This document shows, in pieces, positions 5,924-8,427 of a stretch of DNA of 8,427 nt. The notes beneath the pieces were generated by a model. The model made no database searches. It worked only from the letters and a program-made list of their open reading frames with translations, and was not told where the DNA came from. Every line of letters starts with the position of its first letter. Position 1 is the first letter of the stretch. Position numbers and translations under genes: made by a program. The DNA is from Thiobacillaceae bacterium. GTDB taxonomy: Bacteria > Pseudomonadota > Gammaproteobacteria > Burkholderiales > Thiobacillaceae. The stretch spans positions 1 through 8,427 of the forward strand of contig JAAPAA010000200.1 in NCBI GenBank assembly GCA_012274165.1, given 5' to 3'.

Positions 5924-5948
5924 CCCGCCTCTTGGCGGGTCTTTTTTT
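5924..5948 (+). terminator. Rho-independent terminator of the PEP-CTERM operon
   Basis: CCCGCC (5924-5929) pairs with GGCGGG (5934-5939) around TCTT, with G5923-T5940 as a possible extra wobble, followed by a T-tract interrupted by one C (5940-5948). This is a typical intrinsic terminator for the three genes upstream. Confidence 0.9.
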
Positions 5949-6180
5949 GGCTACACCGGCGAAGCCAGTGCCAAGGAAGCTGTACAGCAAGCCTCGTTCC
6001 AGATAACGGCGTGAATGGGTAGGTAATTGATGCGAAACGAACTTTAAAGTTTGATCGAAGCCAGGGAGGGTGGCGGGGCAGTCTGAATTCAACCGGTTTG
6101 TAAATAATTCCGACAAAATGTCAGGTCGGCAGCACGTGCCAACAGGCGGCATTTGCTTCGTCGGATTCAACGCCTGTGGA
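5949..6180. other. Intergenic stretch, nothing recognised
   Basis: Open frames on both strands cross this stretch, but none has a good start, a recognisable domain or believable composition. With 5789-5923 it forms a 392-bp gap after the protease gene, whose only clear contents are the hairpin and the terminator listed separately. Confidence 0.5.
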
Positions 6181-6426
6181 TCAGCATGTAAAAAAGCTGT
6201 CATCGTCAGCCGTGCCACCCGCGTGCAGCGCAACGTGAATTGTGTTGTCGTGCGGGTGCGCACGAATGACGTCTGCCAACCACGGATAGCAGCCCGCGTA
6301 ATCGCATTGGTCGGCGTATTCGTCGGGTTCGTCGAGTGGCGTTCCCCCCAGTTCGCTTAGCGCTTCAGCAGCCAGCAGATCGGCCTGCGTATCGGATACT
6401 TCCCGTATTTCGATGGGGGTGCTCAT
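6181..6426 (-). CDS. Possible small acidic hypothetical protein
   Basis: This 81-residue open frame reads MSTPIEIREVSDTQADLL at its start. Composition favours a real protein: about 17 Asp/Glu against two Arg and no Lys, with a helix-like first part (DLLAAEALSEL), a DEPDEYADQCDYAGCYPW segment with two Cys, and a C-terminal Cys. There is no signal peptide or membrane segment, so it would be cytoplasmic. I recognise no family. A weak Shine-Dalgarno (AGGGA) lies upstream of the ATG on the minus strand, and a 9-bp inverted repeat (6440-6466) sits in its leader. It stands alone, opposite in strand to the genes around it. The overlapping 96-residue frame on the + strand is less protein-like. It may still be a chance frame. 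Confidence 0.45.
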   Translation of the reverse strand: MSTPIEIREVSDTQADLLAAEALSELGGTPLDEPDEYADQCDYAGCYPWLADVIRAHPHDNTIHVALHAGGTADDDSFFTC

Positions 6427-6439
6427 GATCGCCGTCCCT

Positions 6440-6466
6440 GAAAATTGTTTGAGTCCGACAATTTTC
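6440..6466. promoter_or_regulatory. 9-bp inverted repeat, candidate operator or leader hairpin
   Basis: GAAAATTGT (6440-6448) and ACAATTTTC (6458-6466) are perfect complements around a 9-base spacer. It is AT-rich in a GC-rich region and lies 13 bases before the start of the small minus-strand frame. A dyad of this form could bind a dimeric regulator. A second imperfect dyad, CCAGG/CCTGG with GTG/CAC inside (6495-6512), lies 30 bp further away. Confidence 0.5.
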
Positions 6467-6670
6467 GTGCGGCAACGTGAGCGCTTGATGACAGCCAGGG
6501 TGATTCACCTGGCCCGAACGTGTCATGCCGAATGCGTTCCGGGCACATGCTGCTGCAACATCCATGCATGAAACTGCGTCCTGCTGAAAATCCACACCTG
6601 TCGCGAGTCGGAAACCCCCGGTTCTGCATGGCTTGGTAGAGAAACGCTGCAAACGAGAGGAAAGCATTCG

Positions 6671-7093
6671 ATGTTCAAACCCAGCCTGGTGGCTGCCGTA
6701 TTCGGCCTGCTGTTCGCAGGCAATGGACTGGCAGTCGAAACGGGTCATTTGTCCGGGCTCAATGCTGGGCAGACGCTGGACGATGCTGCCGCGCAAGCGG
6801 GAGCGGTGCGGATGAGCACGGCATCAGTCACTTCCAAAGACGATCACCCTGTAGCCGCTGGCGCCTTCAGGGGGGCCGCAATCGAGGCGACGGATGCCGG
6901 CAGTATGGCTGGCTCCGCTGGACTGCCGGCATCCGAGACCTTGAACCCGGACGGCGATTTCTCCACCGAGGTGTCCCCGCGGACCCGGAATGCCAGCGTC
7001 ACCAAGCTGCCACCTAAAGTCTGGCTGCTGATACTGGCCGGTCTGGGCATGGTCGGCATAATGGTCGAGCGCACCAAGCGCCGCGTGATCTGA
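6671..7093 (+). CDS. Small secreted protein with a variant (PEP-less) exosortase-type C-terminal tag
   Basis: The 140-residue protein has a short signal peptide (MFKPSLVAAVFGLLFAGNGLA, cut near residue 21). The middle of about 90 residues is rich in Ala, Gly, Ser, Thr and Asp, probably disordered, and has no cysteine. The C-terminus LPPKVWLLILAGLGMVGIM followed by VERTKRRVI has the architecture of PEP-CTERM tags: a short motif, one hydrophobic helix with LAGLGxVG, then a basic tail. However, the Pro-Glu-Pro-like motif is replaced by PPKVW. GAGAGGAAA (6654-6662) eight bases before the ATG supports the start. It has its own terminator (7225-7250), about 130 bp after the stop. It is not part of the 3076-5788 unit. 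A simple C-terminal membrane anchor is the alternative. No function can be assigned. Confidence 0.75.
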   Translation: MFKPSLVAAVFGLLFAGNGLAVETGHLSGLNAGQTLDDAAAQAGAVRMSTASVTSKDDHPVAAGAFRGAAIEATDAGSMAGSAGLPASETLNPDGDFSTEVSPRTRNASVTKLPPKVWLLILAGLGMVGIMVERTKRRVI

Positions 7094-7224
7094 CTCCGCA
7101 TTCAATCCCTGCGTCATGATGCTTGCCGGCCGCGGCCCGGATTGGCTTCATGCCCGCGCGCTGCCGCAAGGCTTGAGCGCATCCCAGGCAACTCCAGCAG
7201 GATGTCTCTCCTGCACTCCGTTCG

Positions 7225-7250
7225 CGGCTCCTTCGGGAGCCGTTTTTTTT
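7225..7250 (+). terminator. Rho-independent terminator after the small secreted protein gene
   Basis: CGGCTCC (7225-7231) and GGAGCCG (7236-7242) form a 7-bp stem with a stable TTCG tetraloop, followed by eight T (7243-7250). Clear intrinsic terminator on the + strand. Confidence 0.95.
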
Positions 7251-7428
7251 GCTGAATGGGTATGGGCTGAACGGGCTATGCGAGCAGGGTGGTCAAGCCT
7301 GACTGCATGCAATATTGCAAGGTGAAACTGACGCGGTACTGGAGGGAACGTCCAGCCGCGGCGAAGTTGGCTGCAGGCTGGATGCCGGTACCCGCGCGCT
7401 ACTTTATTCAATTGCTTTGGAGAACTTC
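7251..7428. other. Leader of the FxDxF-like gene
   Basis: The 335 bp between the two genes (7094-7428) hold the terminator and this leader. TTGCAA at 7316-7321 could be a -35 box but has no good -10 partner at the right distance. I find no convincing promoter or riboswitch here. Confidence 0.35.
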
Positions 7429-7980
7429 ATGACACTCGTTCAATCCCTGCTGGCGCTCACGCTGGCTGGAGCGATAGCCTCGGCTGCCAGCGCGCATGCC
7501 GACAGCACGTTCAACATCGGGACGTTAAACGCAACGCCGTATATCAAAACAGCCACAGTACTGGCCGGAACGGTGTTTACGCTGCCGTCTACCGGCGCGA
7601 CCACCTACAACTTCACCGACACCTACAACTTTTCCGTCGTGGGTACACCGACCACCGCAGGTACAGCCGTGACGGTCAACCTTGATCTGGGGAGCATGGG
7701 CTTTCACATTTCCAATCTGAAACTGGATTTGTTCAGCGGCAGCACCTGGCTGGCTGGCGACCTGGCCAGTTCGTCCGAGGTTTCCGTCAGCGTGAGCAGC
7801 GTGCTTGCCGCAGGCGATTACAGCTTCAAGCTTCGCGGACTGGCTGACGGCGTCAACACCAACCAAGGCATTTACACCTTCTCCGCGGCTGCGGTTCCAG
7901 AAGCCGGAACCTACGGCATGATGCTGGCCGGCGTGGGCCTGGTCGGCTTCATGGTGTTGCGCCGTCGCGGCAGCCTTTAA
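7429..7980 (+). CDS. FxDxF-like PEP-CTERM sorting domain-containing protein
   Basis: The 183-residue secreted protein has a signal peptide of 24 residues (ending SAASAHA) and a single small beta-rich domain without cysteine. YNFTDTYNFSV (60-70) matches the FxDxF-type motif of a known group of short PEP-CTERM proteins in betaproteobacteria, here with Tyr at the second aromatic position. Alternating Ser/Val strands (SSEVSVSVSSVL) and GDYSFKLRGLADG near the end fit that group. The tag is VPEAGTYGMMLAGVGLVGF plus MVLRRRGSL. GGAGA at 7419-7423 supports the ATG at 7429; an in-frame ATG at 7315 gives a 38-residue polar extension and is rejected. One oddity is that the N-region before the hydrophobic core (MTLVQS) has no Lys or Arg, unlike the other signal peptides here. 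It has its own terminator (8032-8059). Its role is unknown. Confidence 0.85.
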   Translation: MTLVQSLLALTLAGAIASAASAHADSTFNIGTLNATPYIKTATVLAGTVFTLPSTGATTYNFTDTYNFSVVGTPTTAGTAVTVNLDLGSMGFHISNLKLDLFSGSTWLAGDLASSSEVSVSVSSVLAAGDYSFKLRGLADGVNTNQGIYTFSAAAVPEAGTYGMMLAGVGLVGFMVLRRRGSL

Positions 7981-7999
7981 TTCGATTGTCCTCCGGCGG

Positions 8000-8023
8000 A
8001 TCGATCGGTTTGCGCCGATCGAT
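8000..8023 (+). other. 9-bp hairpin ahead of the terminator
   Basis: ATCGATCGG (8000-8008) pairs with CCGATCGAT (8015-8023) around TTTGCG. No T-tract follows. It lies between the stop of the FxDxF-like gene and its terminator, much like the extra hairpin at 5866-5889. Confidence 0.7.
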
Positions 8024-8031
8024 TCACTTCC

Positions 8032-8059
8032 AGGCGAGCTTTCGGGCTCGCCTTTTTTT
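8032..8059 (+). terminator. Rho-independent terminator of the FxDxF-like gene
   Basis: AGGCGAGC (8032-8039) pairs with GCTCGCCT (8046-8053) around TTTCGG, followed by T up to 8059. On the minus strand the hairpin is not followed by T, so it serves the + strand gene and not the convergent GGDEF gene. Confidence 0.93.
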
Positions 8060-8107
8060 GCATGCATCAATGTGTTGGCGGCTGGTGCGTTACACACCGG
8101 ATACGTA

Positions 8108-8427
8108 TCAGGCGCAGTCCAGCTCGGGCACGCCGGTTTCGCTGTCTGTGCTGGCCAGGCGGCGGCCGAATGGGGTTCTGCGTTGATCGATGAACAGGCT
8201 GCTGCCGTCGATGCGTTTGGCGTGATGCTTGGCTTCGGCGGCAGCGAGCGAGACTTCCTGATAGTGGTGGTAGTGGGCGGGGTCGATCAGCACGGCGCCG
8301 ATGGACAGCGACACCAGCGCGTGAAATGTCATTGCACCCCGGCGGTCTTCGCAGCGATAGCCGCCCGCCTCGACGTGTTCGGGGCTGAACAGCGCCAGGC
8401 GTTCGCGGTCGAAGCGCGCCAGGATAC
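8108..8427 (-). CDS. GGDEF domain protein, C-terminal fragment (5' end outside the window)
   Basis: About 105 residues are visible before the TGA at 8108-8110; the frame is open to the window edge. RFDRERLALFSPEHVEAGG, then FHALVSLSIGAV, then AAAEAKHHAKRIDGSSLFIDQRR form the C-terminal half of a GGDEF domain, with the SxSIG strand followed by the helix with the xxAKxxG pattern. The spacing resembles GGDEF proteins of betaproteobacteria that also carry EAL or CBS domains. The active-site GGDEF motif itself lies outside the window, so it cannot be said whether the protein makes c-di-GMP or only binds nucleotides. The ATG at 8332 is internal, because conserved domain sequence continues in frame upstream of it. 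The 35 or so residues after the domain (TPFGRRLASTD and on) are a short polar tail. It converges on the FxDxF-like gene. Confidence 0.85.
   Translation of the reverse strand, partial: ILARFDRERLALFSPEHVEAGGYRCEDRRGAMTFHALVSLSIGAVLIDPAHYHHYQEVSLAAAEAKHHAKRIDGSSLFIDQRRTPFGRRLASTDSETGVPELDCA

Noticed and set aside
5823..6263. 146-residue minus-strand frame across the operon terminator
   Set aside because: It crosses the hairpin and terminator, is rich in Arg/Thr of random type, and has no domain.
6070..6360. 96-residue + strand frame overlapping the small acidic frame
   Set aside because: Unusual composition with no recognisable domain or convincing ribosome binding site; the antisense frame looks more protein-like.
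8108..8332. A complete 74-residue gene starting at the ATG at 8332
   Set aside because: The same frame continues to the window edge with GGDEF-type sequence, so that ATG is internal to a larger gene.

Overview
The window looks like part of a chromosome from a moderately GC-rich betaproteobacterium of the PEP-CTERM/exosortase type (Nitrosomonadales- or Rhodocyclales-like). This rests on four proteins with a C-terminal sorting tag of the form VPEAxTYxMMLAGLGLVGF followed by an Arg-rich tail, plus a GGDEF protein with a typical betaproteobacterial C-terminus. The genus is not determined.

Layout. Positions 159-1166 (+) encode UDP-glucose 4-epimerase (galE). It converges on a rhomboid intramembrane protease at 1185-1778 (-), and the two stop codons are 18 bp apart. 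A perfect 14-bp inverted repeat (1881-1912) lies upstream of the rhomboid gene. About 1.1 kb without a credible protein gene follows (1890-3075). It is not empty: it holds three diverged tandem copies (A, B, C) of a roughly 230-300 nt element. Six or seven helices sit in the same order in each copy, and most have different but compensating sequences. G-U wobbles and two GNRA-type tetraloops point to a structured RNA read on the + strand. This is the most interesting object in the window, and I do not recognise it as a known family.

Positions 3076-5788 (+) hold three PEP-CTERM genes that look like one transcription unit: two secreted proteins of unknown function and a matrixin-type zinc metalloprotease (HELGHALGMAH). 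The unit ends at a strong intrinsic terminator (5924-5948). A possible small acidic protein (6181-6426, -) comes next. After it come a small secreted protein with a PEP-less variant of the sorting tag (6671-7093, terminator 7225-7250) and an FxDxF-like PEP-CTERM protein (7429-7980, terminator 8032-8059). The window ends inside a gene on the minus strand encoding the C-terminal part of a GGDEF domain.

How it fits together. PEP-CTERM proteins are normally exported by Sec and processed by an exosortase in bacteria that make exopolysaccharide. GalE (UDP-galactose for polysaccharide) and a GGDEF protein (c-di-GMP) fit an envelope/EPS/biofilm neighbourhood, but no exosortase or glycosyltransferase is visible here, so the link is an inference. 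The structured array lies directly upstream of the first PEP-CTERM operon in the same orientation. It could be a long regulatory leader or an independent set of non-coding RNAs.
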